Of a stretch of DNA of 64,000 nt, positions 13,801-25,951 are shown one piece after another. The notes below the pieces were generated by a model. That model was not told where the DNA came from. It saw nothing but the letters and a program-made list of their open reading frames with translations, and made no database searches. Every line of letters starts with the position of its first letter. The stretch's first letter is position 1. This DNA is from Callipepla californica brunnescens (lineage: Eukaryota; Chordata; Aves; Galliformes; Odontophoridae), in the NCBI GenBank assembly GCA_023055505.1, contig JALIRH010000003.1:1541501-1605500 (forward strand). Direction: 5' to 3'. The position numbers and the translations under genes were made by a program.

Positions 13801-14805
13801 GACAATTTTAGGTTGTAAGTCTTCTCATCCTGAAGTAGGCAGCTGAAACTGAACAGCTAAGGAGCCCAGTTTTCTCCATTATTTCTTAACTGGGATACCA
13901 CACTTGCACCCTTATATTTCATAACAATTATGATACACTCAGCCAGCACAGAAAGACTGCAATGAAGCTTGTGATCCTGTTAGCTTGAGTTAATTGATGA
14001 AGAATTAAGAATCTTTTTCTTACATATAGCTGTAACTTGAAACTTTTAATAGCCATCTTTCTTTTTTTATGGGTTGTCTTTGGAGAAGAGAGGCAGACGC
14101 TTTAGCAATCTCTGGTTCAAAAAACCATCAACCACAAAACTACTAAGTGGGAAGTTAGCTTTCACTAACAAAGAAAATCAATGTGCTCTTAGGAAGTGAC
14201 ATTCTGAATAGTGCCTTGAGTTGCTAACTACTGCAAGCACTGGATATGATAATCCCGGGGTAAATTTGTTCATTTTCGTTCTTTCCATACAGAAAGTTTC
14301 ATTTCTGGAAACAACAGAATTGAAATGAGGTAGTTAAAATGTTACTTTTTTCAGTTTCTTTTTGATGAATTGTAGTATTAGTCTATCCAAGAGACAAAGT
14401 ACAAGTATCACAATTTGGATTCTGATTTGCTGTCACTGCTAACAGAATTTCTTTTTGTTCTTTAAACTTTTTTTGCTTTGGGTGTCACAGATATAAACCA
14501 TCTGGTATGCCAGCTGCCTATGCTTCTTTTTACACATACAGCAAGAGGAGGTGGAAAGGCTCCAGAATTGCAGACATTATCCTTTCTCTGCTTATCATCA
14601 TCATCATCAATATAATCCTCTTTGCATTTTAATATATGGCTTTGCTTCTTTGAGGCCTCTGAGATCTGTCAATATGCAATGGAATGGAATTTTATTTTGC
14701 TTTCATTGTGTACTCTGTGTGTGGAAGAGGGATAGATATCTGGAATATAGCTTGTTTTGGCTTTGCTGTTCAATATCTGCTATAAGTTTATTCTACGTGT
14801 ATATG
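10895..14805. other. noncoding DNA, first part possibly ERV-derived
   Basis: 10895-11230 is less AT-rich and might continue the ERV interior interrupted by the CR1 end, but I cannot align it to anything. From about 11230 onward the DNA is AT-rich and unique-looking, with a T-run near 12379-12392. Frames of up to 98 codons (14551-14847) show no motif. Confidence 0.4.
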
Positions 14806-14951
14806 AAGGCTGCTCCAAAACTAATGTCTCCTATTTTATTATGTTGAGACATGGCAAATGTTGGTAATATGGTAGTAGAGACTGAATCTTTCCACCAATA
14901 TTCCATTACATTTTGGTGTGACAGATAGCAGCAGAGGCATAGTCTGACAAT

Positions 14952-15197
14952 ATGGCATCTGACATGGAAGTGTGTACGAAGCAAAGGTGTGTTGCCGAAT
15001 TTCTAAGTGCATTTGCACCCACTGACATTCACCGATGTTTGCTGAATGTTTATGGAGACCAAGCAGTGGATGTTAGCACAGTAAGATGGTGGATGGTGTG
15101 TTTAAGCAACAAGGACAGCATTGTGAAAGACAAGATGTGTTCTGGATGCTACACAGATTTTTACAAGTGTGGCATGCAAGAACTTTTTCATCCTTAG
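14952..15197 (+). pseudogene. mariner transposase N-terminal fragment
   Basis: An 81-codon frame inside mariner copy A. Residues about 8-50 (KQRCVAEFLSAF, then DIHRCLLNVYGDQAVDVSTV and RWW) fit the N-terminal helix-turn-helix of mariner/Tc1 transposases that binds the inverted repeats. The catalytic D,D34D domain is absent. The frame leaves homology around codon 62 and stops shortly before the CR1 insertion. Not a working enzyme. Confidence 0.7.
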
Positions 15198-15210
15198 CAA
15201 AAATGCATAG

Positions 15211-15659
15211 CCACAGAATCACTGAACTGTAGGGGTTGGAAGGGACCTCTAGAGATCGAGTCCAACCCCCTGCCCAAGCAGCTCCTTGCCCAGGTTGCAC
15301 AGGAAGGCATCCCGGTGGGCCTTGAACATCTCCAGAGAAGGAGACTCCACCACCTCTCTGTGCAGCCTGTGCCAGTGCTCTGTCATTGCACTGTGAAGAA
15401 GTTCCCACACATGTTTGCGTGGAACTTCCTGTGCTTCAGTTTGTGGCCATTTCCCCTTGTCCTATCACCACACACTGCTGAGAAGAGTCCAGCCTCATCC
15501 CTTTGCCTACTGCTCCTTAGATATTTATAGACATGGATCAGATGCCCACTGAGTCTTCTTTTTTCAAGGCTGAACAGACCGAGGTCTCTCAGCCTTTCCT
15601 CGTAAGAGAGATGTTCCAGGTCCTTTATCATAATTGTGGCCCTTTGCAGGACTCTTCCA
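15211..15659 (-). mobile_element. CR1 LINE 3' end nested in mariner copy A
   Basis: Begins with the reverse-complemented CR1 tail (cacagaatcactgaactgtaggggttggaaggg) and runs about 450 bp. On the minus strand the frame at 15383-15631 encodes the CR1 ORF2 C-terminus, with the blocks LEHLSYEERLRDLGLFSLEK and RRLSGHLI. The well-kept frame suggests a fairly young copy. It interrupts the mariner between 'tccttagc' and 'gaatggtgactatg'. Confidence 0.95.
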
Positions 15660-15795
15660 AGGAATGGTGACTATGTTGAAAACAGTGTTTTATAGCTTAG
15701 AATGTGCTTTATCAAAAAGGTGTAATTATGTTATTTGTATCTGATGTAGTTTCAGGATTGGAAATAAATAGGAGACATTACTTTTGGAGCAACTT

Positions 15796-16854
15796 ACATA
15801 CTTAAATTTGATAATTTTTTCCAGGTTATTCTTTTCTCTATCCAGCATAAGAGTATTTCTTTAATTCCATATAGCATCTCATGTACATGTCAGGAGAAGG
15901 AAAAAAAGATAATCTTTCCAGGTATATGCAACCTTTGCCTAAAGGGAATATTTAAAAAGGGGATGGGACCGCAACAATCCTTCCTTCCATAAACCTATCC
16001 TGTCTTTGAAGTTATCAAAGAAACATTGTATGGCTGCATCACAAAAGTAAAATATGAATTAGTCAGACTTTTTACTAAAATATGAATAATTACACTCACA
16101 AAACAAAACCTTCTAGGATTTTACATTCTGCTGCATATTCATTATCTGGTTAACCTTCTCTGCCTGTTGGAAAAAGATAATTTACTTCTAAAGTTACCAA
16201 GTTGGAGCAGTTAGTCTAAAACAGTAATATCTGGTATGGCTTGTTGCAGTGGTTACCCAACTGAAGAGCAATCTTTTTGTACAGTAAACTATTTAAGAGT
16301 AAACAAAAATTTATAAAGGTGAAAATATGCAATGAAAGAAGATGACATATTTGATGTAAAGATCTATTGTGAATGAGTATGATCCTTGTTCTGGAGAGGA
16401 TGCATAGAATGCACAAGAGAGATGTCTTAGCTTTTCGAGGGTGATAAATACATGTAAATATGATTTTCAGCCTTTACAAGATGTAGTAAATATATATGCA
16501 GTTATTTAACATTTTGTCTGTAATTGCACAGGAACATCAGACTACATATGCTCTTAAATAAATACGCAATGAAAGTTACTTAGTTTAACAAAGTAAGAAG
16601 GAAATTTTTTAATCTTTAACATATATTTTAAAATTTGTATTGAAATTTTAGAAAACAAGGATAGGGCAGTAATAATGCTGGTATTGGAAAAGTGCAAAGA
16701 CAAAGAGTCTTATGTTTCTACCTGGGAAGCTGGAATAAAAGCAATAAATAACCATATGTTTGCATCAAAATCATAATAGAAAAGAAATAGAAGACATTAA
16801 TTTGTTAAGAACAAATACCATGAAGACAATACAATTTAATTCACTGACAGACTA
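15796..16854. other. unique AT-rich noncoding DNA
   Basis: No gene or clear repeat. The last 200 bp may belong to the ancient CR1 relic that follows, but I cannot align them. Confidence 0.5.
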
Positions 16855-17110
16855 ATAGGCTCTGTAGATGTGATATATCTAGATTTCAGTAAAAATTTTC
16901 CCATTGCTTTAAATGACATCTCATTAGGTATGGAAATACTGCCCAGAAGAAGTTTCTATAAAGCAATGCACACCCTGTTTCCAAAGCTTACTCAGCGGTA
17001 AAGCAGATGAATTTCCCCAACTGATACTATTCAGTACTGTAACTAGTTGTCTGAATGATGGAAGATTTGACACTGATCTGAAATCTCTATATCCAGTCCT
17101 ATCATGCAAA
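16855..17110 (+). mobile_element. ancient CR1-like reverse-transcriptase relic
   Basis: On the + strand, 16867-16899 translates to VDVIYLDFSKNF, matching the LINE RT motif A (VDVIYLDFSKAFD in CR1), with the catalytic Asp of L-D-F kept and the second Asp lost. About 130 bp on, another short frame (LFSTVTSCLNDG, near 17026-17061) resembles the downstream 'LFNIFINDLDDG' block. Spacing is shorter than in intact RT, so internal deletions are likely. No poly-repeat tail. The call rests on these two short matches. Confidence 0.5.
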
Positions 17111-18185
17111 ATGTTTTTGATATAAAAGCAGTTCAAAGTAAATGTGTTGATATCAGTATGGACATTTGAATGAGCAAATACTTGAAATCAGAAATCAGTT
17201 GTAGGAAGTAAACCAGTGGGAAATGTTGGGAGCATTATGGTGAATCACAGACAGAGCTTGAACCAAGAACATGAACATCTGACCTTTTAAAATGAAAATA
17301 CAGTGAATGGAAAGGATCATATAAAACAAAATACAAAAGCATGGGAAAGCAGAACTGTATGTAGTGTGCTGATAAAACTGCACTGATCTAAAACTAAGAA
17401 GAAATGAGAAAGATAAAAGGTTTCTATTGTTTTAATTATAGTTTTTCATAAACCTACTAACATACTACAATATATTGTAATTATTTCAATTTCTTCTGCC
17501 TTGTGGTGTCTGGAAGTTGTATGTTCTCATTTGGTTCCAAGTATCACCTGAGCTGTTCTTTGTGAATCATGGAGCATAATGGTATTCAATGGCCCAGACA
17601 GCTACTTTGTTATTATTGTGGTACAAAAGTAGTTTGCTGTTGTTTTGGATGCAGAAACTGACAGACTCTTAATCTAGTAAAGAATATTTTGAAGCAATTC
17701 TATTAGTTACTCTGGGCTCTCTTTTTCTAAGCAAGCTGTTTGTAAAATCCAAGGATAGGGTCATTACTGTCAAGCACCTAAGCACGGATTAGAGCAAAGT
17801 GCTTTGTCCTTTTATGCATCTTGGTATAATTTTGTTTTGCTGTAGATGTTGGATTCCACCGACTTGTTTCTAGAAATTTCCAGAAATTGCACAGAAAAAT
17901 TAATCACAAATCAGGATTAAAACCATTGCTTTCAAGGATGTAAGGCATAGTTAACTATCTGGCATGTGATCGAGCTTATTCCTGATTCCTTCTGGAAAGT
18001 GAGTGTTATAACAATTTGCACAATAATTTGCACAATTAGTTATGTATGCCTATCAGCTTCTGAGAGTCAGTGGTACTGACAAACAATAACACGTCCTTAT
18101 ACAAAACATGGACTCCGGTGATACTCAGAAAAATTCTGTGCAAAGAAAAGGTACAAAATGCAATAAAAGCTTGTAACTTGTCACA

Positions 18186-18239
18186 TTTTTTCTCAGAAAG
18201 GAGTTTGATGTAGTTTTTCTCAGAAAGGAGTTTGATGTT
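18186..18239. repeat. tandem duplication, about 27-bp unit, two copies
   Basis: The unit tttttctcagaaaggagttt plus gatgt occurs twice head to tail with almost no differences. Near-identity suggests a recent slip or duplication. Confidence 0.85.
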
Positions 18240-19811
18240 TGAACTACCAGTTTGAAAGTTGATGTGTTTGCAATAAATAATTAAACAATTAAATAAATAA
18301 ATTTCGTTGTGTTTATTAATCTTTCATTTGCCTGTGGAACTACCAATTTCTTAACAGCAGAGTGAATTTTTTATTATATTATCTCTTAAGAAGAGAGAGA
18401 AGGTCTAGAGAAGTGAGAGAACTGGGGAAAATGCTGATTCACTTATAATACTCACCTAAAGTAATAGGTAAAACCTTTCTGAAATATTGTCATTAAAAAA
18501 TCTGCACACTATGAAAACGATCAAAAGGAGAAAAGAATAATGTGTTAGATATAATATACAGAATATTACAGATGTGATGACACATCATTTTGTACTGATC
18601 ATATGTAAACTTTCAATTCAATTGCACATTATAAACAAAGTAATGTGAGCACAAACATATAAATAACTCTGTTGCTAATGGAACCAAAATGGTTTAAACT
18701 CTGCAAAAAATATTTTTAAAATAAATTTAATATTTATTTTGCATAAACTTTACTGTAGAACCATGTACATTTAATAAAAAAAATGCACATAACTCTGAAG
18801 CTATTTATTTTGTTTTTTACTTAGTGAACAAAATGGTATTTCAGGAGAATAGTTAAATAAAATGGACTGTTGCAAGTGGAAGGTGAAAGGGAGAGTTGCA
18901 AACTATGACAATATTTCCACGTTTCTAGCTACTATTGAATACTGATCACATATTGATATTATTGTGGAAATTTTTACATTTTATGTGCAATTATGATGTT
19001 GATAACTTGTTATATGGTGAAGGGTTCTACAGAACTCATTAATACTGATAAATCACTAGCAGTTATGATGAGGGGAGGAAACATTTGTGGTCATCTCATG
19101 CATCATGTGTCATTTTCTACCATATTCATAACTTAACCTGCCTTGGGAGACCCTAGAATTTTGTGGAGTTATTTTAATATGCGAGTGGTTTTGTTTAAGA
19201 GTTAATGACAGCAATTTTTAAAATAGATCCAGATCCCCAGAAGATAACATTTTAAAAACAGAAATAAAGAAGAAAAAATTGGAAAATTTTGCTAAAATAA
19301 GAACCTTCTCCTCATTTATACTGATGAGAGTTGCTAGAGTTTGGTTTCCAGCACTTCTCTTCTGTCATATTAATATAAAGTTCTTTTTAATAAAGAACTA
19401 GGAGTATGACATAATAGATATATATTTTCTTTAGATGGATGCCCAAAAGCCTTTAAATTTTTACATCAGTTCATGGCTAGAACAAGAAGATGTTGAACAT
19501 CATCTCTACCCAAGAAAAAAGAGGAGGCTTTATTGTAAGTCTGATAATCAAACAATCTTAGAGAACCACACATGATATCTTGATGGAAATCTTGACAAAA
19601 CGTCAACATTACAAGTGCTAAATCATTTTAAAAAAAAAGTAACTAACACCCTTGTGATTAAATTTTGTCTCTTGTAGTCATCTACTACAGGTAGAGATGA
19701 GTAAGTTATGTTCAAAGATAACTTTTTCTCGTGTTGTTTCACTATAGCTTGAGTTGATACATTAGTAATCTGTTGTGAGGTACAAAAGAATCAAGTACAC
19801 AGGTAAGGAGA

Positions 19812-19870
19812 ACAGAGGAAAACTTTTCTGTTAATTGACAGAGGAAAACTTTTCTGTTAATTGACAGAAT
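19812..19870. repeat. tandem duplication, 26-bp unit, 2.2 copies
   Basis: acagaggaaaacttttctgt plus taattg is repeated exactly at 19812 and 19838, with a third partial copy (acaga) at 19864. The copies are identical. Confidence 0.9.
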
Positions 19871-22798
19871 CCATCTTAATAACAGAAATATTACATTATA
19901 GTAAAAGAAGATTCCCAGATCAGCAATAAAGAATTTATTATTGATAGCCTCACTTCATCTACCTATTAGACAATTCATTTGACAGGAATAGTAAGTAGAG
20001 GGCAAATTCAACAAAAGGGTAAGTAATTTTACACTGGTTTATCTCTTGAATAAGACCACTGAGAAAGGTCAGACAAACTTCAAGTGCTAACAAAAGGGAA
20101 TAAAACAAAGAAGACAAAAATTCTCCTTTGGGCAGATTTGTTGAGATTTAACTGTATCATCAGATCTTACTGATAAATTTTGCCTCTTCATCAACCTCTG
20201 ATGGAATTTTTCTCTTTTTTTTCCTCCACCTTCCTCTCTCCTGGGTAAACTTAAGAACCAAAAGGAAACAAACATCCTAGTTTAAGTGACTCTAGGCTTA
20301 ATATTAGGCATTATAAATGCACACATACAGACCCATTTATATTGTGCATACATAAGTTTAACATGTAAAGACACTGCTTTGTGCAGAGATGAATTTACTA
20401 TGAATTTACTATTCTGTACTTAGCTGTAATTGTCCCATGTCACTCTGTTTCAATTCATGTGCTAAGTTCAAACAGTCATTAACCAATAAATCTTTAAAAC
20501 CTTGTAAGTGACATGTGTGCACAAATGAAATTATTTATTAACAATATATCTCAGCAACTTGTCTATGTGGACTGAAGCCCTCCTGTTCACTAGTTTAAAA
20601 ATAAGTTCCCTTGAGCCCAAAGTGAAGAAATTGATTGAGTTCACTAATGTTATCTCATGCACTCCTCCTGATGCTGAATTTATCTCATGCATGAAGGACT
20701 TTGCAAAGTATTACACAATTTTTTTTTCCTTGCTCTTGAAGGTGTTAAGCTAAGAGTTTCCAAGTATACCTAAGCATGTGCAAAAAGCAACTCTTTGCAA
20801 ATATTTCTGAAGAAAAAAAAAAACACAACAACACAGTGACAGGAGTGAAACTTTGCTGTATATTTTCTTGATTAAATCCAACTATTGGGTTTCTTTTCAG
20901 AAGACCTTATCACACCTTGGCACACACAGTAACTGAAGTGAAGATGAAAGTGAGTACTATACATGTCTACCAAAAAGATGTTTTATCTCTTCTTCAACAC
21001 ACCTTACAGTCTAGTTTGTCATTTTTATCTCATTTCTTTTCAGTGTGATTTCTCTGGATATTATTCATTTCATTCCAGATATTGTTACTGTCTTGATTTT
21101 AACCAGTTCTCTCCAGACTCTCAATTCCATAATGTATTCAATTTCAGGTATTTTCTGACAAGAAAATGACAGATTCTTAGCCTGGCTTCTAATTAGGAAA
21201 AAATTATTCCAAGTTAAATATGAAAAAACACTCAGTGCCTGGTAGCCATATGTAATCAAAAGTCAGGCATGTTATAATTATGTATCTTTATGATATAGGT
21301 TTCTATAATGAATGTTTACGTAAACGTAAATATAGACTGGAACCATGTTGCTGGATTGGCTAAGTAAAGGTAGTGTACATTAAAATTTCCCCAAGAAATG
21401 ACTACAAAAAAGCACTAAGCTAAGTGTATTAATTAGACAGCTTCTGATCTGTTCAGCCTTCCCAAATACTTCGAATGAGCTTCACAAGGCAAGACATGAT
21501 AAATGACATTGTATGATTCCTAACAAATGCAATACAATTTCCATATAAATCTATACTGACAATTTATGTGATTTACATATGTATTTTGTATCAAATTCAT
21601 TACCCTGAAGCAAATATTTTATATTGTACTCTGCGATTGTATTAGCAAGGGGAACACAAAGACCATCTAACTTAACAGTTTAATACTTTGAGCATTAAAA
21701 TTCCCCTGAAGCACTACTTTTAGACACCACTTAATATATTGTTTATATAACAGAATTTATGATGATGGATTTTTCAACTTCCCTACAGTGTGACTTGCTG
21801 CACTCTTAAGAGAAATGAATGGCATCTTGTAGTTAAACACTCTTCCATTTTAGTCTGCATATGAGAATCCTTTATTCCTTTGCAGTGAATATTTTTCCAT
21901 ACTTAACTCTTCATTAAAAAGATGAATATTGATAATACAGCACAATGAAACAATTATGGATTTGATGAATTAACGGAAAAGAGAAAAGAGTCCAGAAATG
22001 TGACACAAAAGTTTGAATTGATATAATACAAAATAAAAATGCATCTCTTTTGTCCAGAATGGAAACCAGGCTTGATTTGTTTATCAGTTAAAAACTTTTG
22101 GAAATTTATTTCATGAGGCCAGACTTTGTGATCTTTTCAGGTGCTGAGTAGATTATCATCTTCAGCAAGTAGATGACTGTAAATCGTATGATTAAATAGA
22201 GGTGAGAGGGATCTCATAGTTCAGTCATCTCTAAGTGAAATGATCTCAGAAAAAAAAGCAAAAAACATTTCAGGTAAATATAACTTCTTGGATTCTGTGA
22301 GCAACAAATACCTTCTGTCTTCAAAGAAAATTTCTTCCTAACAATATTGGGAGTGTTTGAATAATTAAAATGATACCTATCATCTACACTTTATATAAAA
22401 ACATATGTATATACAAAAAATACCCCACATATCCATGTACATAAATAGTCTGTTATTCTAAGCAGAAGACCAAAATAACGGTTTCATATAGGTGCTAAAA
22501 GTGTAAAAGCAAAACAAAGCAAAAAGAAACAAAAAAATTCCCCACATTCTGACAAGGCAGCTTTTTAGATAGAAATTATCAAGCATTTAAATGTCTCTTT
22601 CCTGTCAGGTCAGTTTTAAAAGAATTACACTTATCCAGCTTACAAACATCAGGGCTATGGCATTTTCTAACATCCTGTCTGATAGATCAACTCATTTTTC
22701 CAGTCCACCACTGAAAAATACTCTGCATGGTCAGTCTTACCAAGATAATGAGTAATCCTGAGATACAGAAACATTAGTCTTCTCTTCAATTACTCTTC

Positions 22799-22960
22799 TT
22801 TTCCCTTTCCCTTTCCCTTTCCCTTTCCCTTTCCCTTTCCCTTTCCCTTTCCCTTTCCCTTTCCCTTTCTCTTTCCCTTTCCCTTTCCCTTTCCCTTTCC
22901 CTTTCCCTTTCCCTTTCCCTTTCCCTTTCCCTTTCCCTTTCCCTTTCCTTTCCTTTCCCT
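22799..22960. repeat. (TTTCCC)n hexanucleotide array
   Basis: About 24 tandem hexamers with one internal variant (ctttctcttt near 22867) and a decayed end in which ttcc units lose a C (about 22946-22958). The minus strand is all purine, (GGGAAA)n, so two minus-strand frames stay open and give artefactual Gly-Lys and Glu-Arg repeats. Pure polypurine/polypyrimidine mirror DNA of this length can form triplex structures; that is general knowledge, not seen here. Confidence 0.97.
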
Positions 22961-25447
22961 GTGCTCTCAATAATAGAGAATAAAAAAAATACTAATATAA
23001 ACTTTAAATGTTCATCTTCTGTCATCATCGTGCTAAAAAATGCATACATATTAAATTTGGGATCTGAAATGATGGATAACTACTATATTTTGAAAATATA
23101 TTTCCTATGTTATTTACTTGCATTAGACGGTTTTCCTCCAATTCATATGGTACAAATCAGCCCATCTGCTGGTGACTATTTTGCATACAAATCATTGTAG
23201 GGGAGAACTAGCTTCCCTGTATTTTTTTGGTCTATCTTCTGATTGTGACAGGAGTCTTGGGCTCATTGAGAGCTCTGTGTGATACTGAAACTGTTGTCTC
23301 TTTGCATTTAAAGAGCTGGGAGTTGTTTGCTGAGAGTTTAATATTCTTCAGGCTCCGCTGACAGAAATTTCATACCATATTTCTTAGCCTTTAACCCATG
23401 ACTACATCTGTACATATTAATTAGTTTAAGGGCTGTTTTTTGTCTCTAGTCAATTGACAGTATTCAGTGACATCCATGCTAGTGAACTCCCTCAGTTGCT
23501 CAGTAAGGTAGGTCACATACATGCTAATTCACTGGAAAACTCCTTACTGTTCCTAAGTTCAGGAATTGTTTGGAAAAGAGAAAGTGAGCTAAATGTAACA
23601 AAACTGTATACTGACCCTATTTAGTTTCCTTGTAATTTCTTCTAATTTTATGCAATGGCAACTTAATAAGCTTAAGTAAATGTATGTGAGAAAATATGGA
23701 TGGATTGTAGATACTGCCGTCTGACTTTGCCTTATATATTTGAAAGTAACTTTATAAAACCTCAGTTACTGGTTATTTATGAATCTTTTTGATAGCTTCC
23801 TTCTCTAATTGTTCTGTAGCAAAACCAGTGCTTTTTCAGCCCTTACCTACATTTTGTTTCTTAACTATAAAGTTATGTCATTGTGTCTTACTAGGTGTAA
23901 TGATTCCATCTCTGTTGTGAAAGTCCATTTTTCGAAATATCTTTCAGGTATAATCGCTTTTTTGTTTGGTTGGTTTTGAAATGATTTTTTATTACTATGA
24001 ATAATATATATCAAGTAAGAAATGGAAGCATATATATAACGCCATAGAGACTGAGATGGAGAAATTGACTAGACAACAACACTGACAGCTCTGCTTTCAA
24101 TCTTGCAGAGAGGACTCCTGGAACAGAACAAAGCAAACAACATGAAACCATTTATATTTGTACATATGGAGCACAAATCATTACAGTTGTGTCCAGAAAG
24201 TACCTATGCTTAATTATATTTACAACACTCTATGGTGGGTTCCTGGTATAAAACAAGCACATTTCTGAATTATCCAAAAATACACATCAGTTGGGTTATT
24301 TGAAGTACATAGTGGCTGAAAATGCTTGAAGAGAGAAGGATATTGCACTTGCAGAACTTATCAACAGCCATGAGCTTCTATAGAGGAGTGGGTGTGAAGC
24401 TGTGAAGAAAAGTAATTCCATTCTCAGTAGGCTATCACAGTACATTTTCAGAAGTTTCTAATTGAAGATATGCTTCATTTGCCTTGGCTATAAAAGAAGT
24501 CACATTTACTCATGATTATGTTTGTAAATGAACTCATAAGAAGTACTTGTGAAAAATAAATAAATAAATAAAAGAAATCAAATTTGGAAAGTACTTTAAT
24601 TATGTGAAGTACATTTGTCTTTTGTATTACCTTGCAAATAATAAGGAAATTAAACTCCATTAAAATCAGCAATTTAAAACTATTTTAATTGTAGGTACAT
24701 TTACTGTATTAGAAATATACTTAATTCCATACAGAAAATGTTAAATATTAAAGCTTTCAAATTCAATATTTGAAAACAATGATAATACAGTGAATGATGC
24801 ATTATTCATAGTCCATATATACAGTGTATCTTTCAGAATGTTGTGATGAAAGTTTTTAATAAGCTAATGCAAAATTATCATGAAAGATGAAAGCAAAATC
24901 CAGTATTATGACACATGCAATATATTGATTTCACTGTCAATTAATTCTAATTAAATATATTTGACAAGGCTGTTTTTAATTCCTTAGTATAGTTTTCCCT
25001 AACCTTCTGTTTAAGACTATCAGCCATACTTGGTCACACAGCATACAGAGATCTATAGTTCATTCTGTTAAAAGTTCTTAGTGTTACTGTATATTGGATT
25101 ATTAAGGTTTTTCACTGAATAAGTAGAATAGGAGAAAATGGTTGTCAGTACATTTCAAATAAAACAAAAATCATACTACAGAAACAAAGAGAAATCAAAA
25201 ATCATATAGCTGGCTTATATAATTTAACTGCTAGGAGAGGATGTAGAAAGAATACTGTATTTTATTTTAATTTCTACAAGTTTGCTGCCTTTTTTTTTTT
25301 TTTTTTCAGAAACATAAGACAGTTGTGTTCTACGTAGAACTCTTGTTTATCTTCTCCAAAACTGAGACTGATCTTTTCCAATTTTATGTTTCTAACAGTC
25401 TTAGCTCAATTGGTAAAGCCATTTAGTGGTCAGTAGTGAACAATATG
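22961..25447. other. unique AT-rich noncoding DNA
   Basis: No gene or element ends. Holds an (aata)n run near 24557-24573 and a T-run near 25291-25308. Confidence 0.5.
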
Positions 25448-25951
25448 AGGCTGCTCCAAAAATAATACCTCCAATTTTATTATGTTAGCCCGCAATATCA
25501 GAGGTAAATGTTGGTGATATGGAAGTAGAGGCTGAACCTTCCTGCCAGTATTCTGTTACATGTTACTGCCATGTAACAGATGACAGCAGAGGGGAAGTCT
25601 GAAAAAAGGGCAACTGACATGTAAGCATTTATGAAGCAAAGGTCTGAAGAAAAAATGGCACCCGTTCATCAACATTTGCTGAAGGCTTATGGAAACTGAA
25701 GAGTGGATGTTAGTGCATTTCAGCAGTGGAGACAATGACATGAAATATAAACTATGTTCTGGATGGCCACACACCATTATATGAAGGGCATCTCAATCAG
25801 TTTGTCTACACGAATCAGCTAATGGTGGTAACTATGTAGAAAAATAGTGTTTTGTAGATGAGAATTTGTTCTATCAAGTAGTTTTATGCTCTTTCTATCT
25901 GTTGTAGTTTCCATGGAAACAAATAATTAGGAATTCTTGTGGAGCTACCCA
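25448..25951 (+). mobile_element. mariner-like element, Galluhop type, non-autonomous copy B
   Basis: The left end ggctgctccaaaaataatac and the right end ggaattcttgtggagctacc form a degraded inverted repeat of the same family as copy A. The interior follows copy A in order (ggtaaatgttggtgatatgg, gatgacagcagagg, gcttatggaaac, gttctggatggccacac, ggtggtaactatgtagaaaa). At about 504 bp it is internally deleted. The transposase ATG region is changed (ctgacatgtaagc) and frameshifts abound, so nothing can be made from it. Confidence 0.85.

Larger units (their letters stand above)
14806..15795 (+). mobile_element. mariner-like element, Galluhop type, non-autonomous copy A with nested CR1
   Basis: The left end reads ggctgctccaaaactaatgt and the right end, reverse-complemented, reads gttgctccaaaagtaatgt, a long inverted repeat typical of the chicken mariner Galluhop. 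Without the nested CR1 (15211-15659) it is about 540 bp, far short of the roughly 1.2-1.3 kb of an autonomous mariner, so most of the transposase gene is missing. The left half encodes the transposase N-terminus. Copy B at 25448-25951 has the same overall layout. Confidence 0.88.
17111..22798. other. long transposon-poor noncoding stretch
   Basis: About 5.7 kb of AT-rich sequence with no recognisable transposon or gene. It holds two short tandem duplications (18186-18239 and 19812-19870) and a small 11-bp doublet (gaatttactat) near 20391-20412. Confidence 0.5.

Noticed and set aside
22799..22960. Interstitial telomere
   Set aside because: The unit is GGGAAA, not TTAGGG.
22737..23049. Minus-strand frames with long Gly-Lys and Glu-Arg repeats
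   Set aside because: They are translations of the (TTTCCC)n array in different frames; no gene context.
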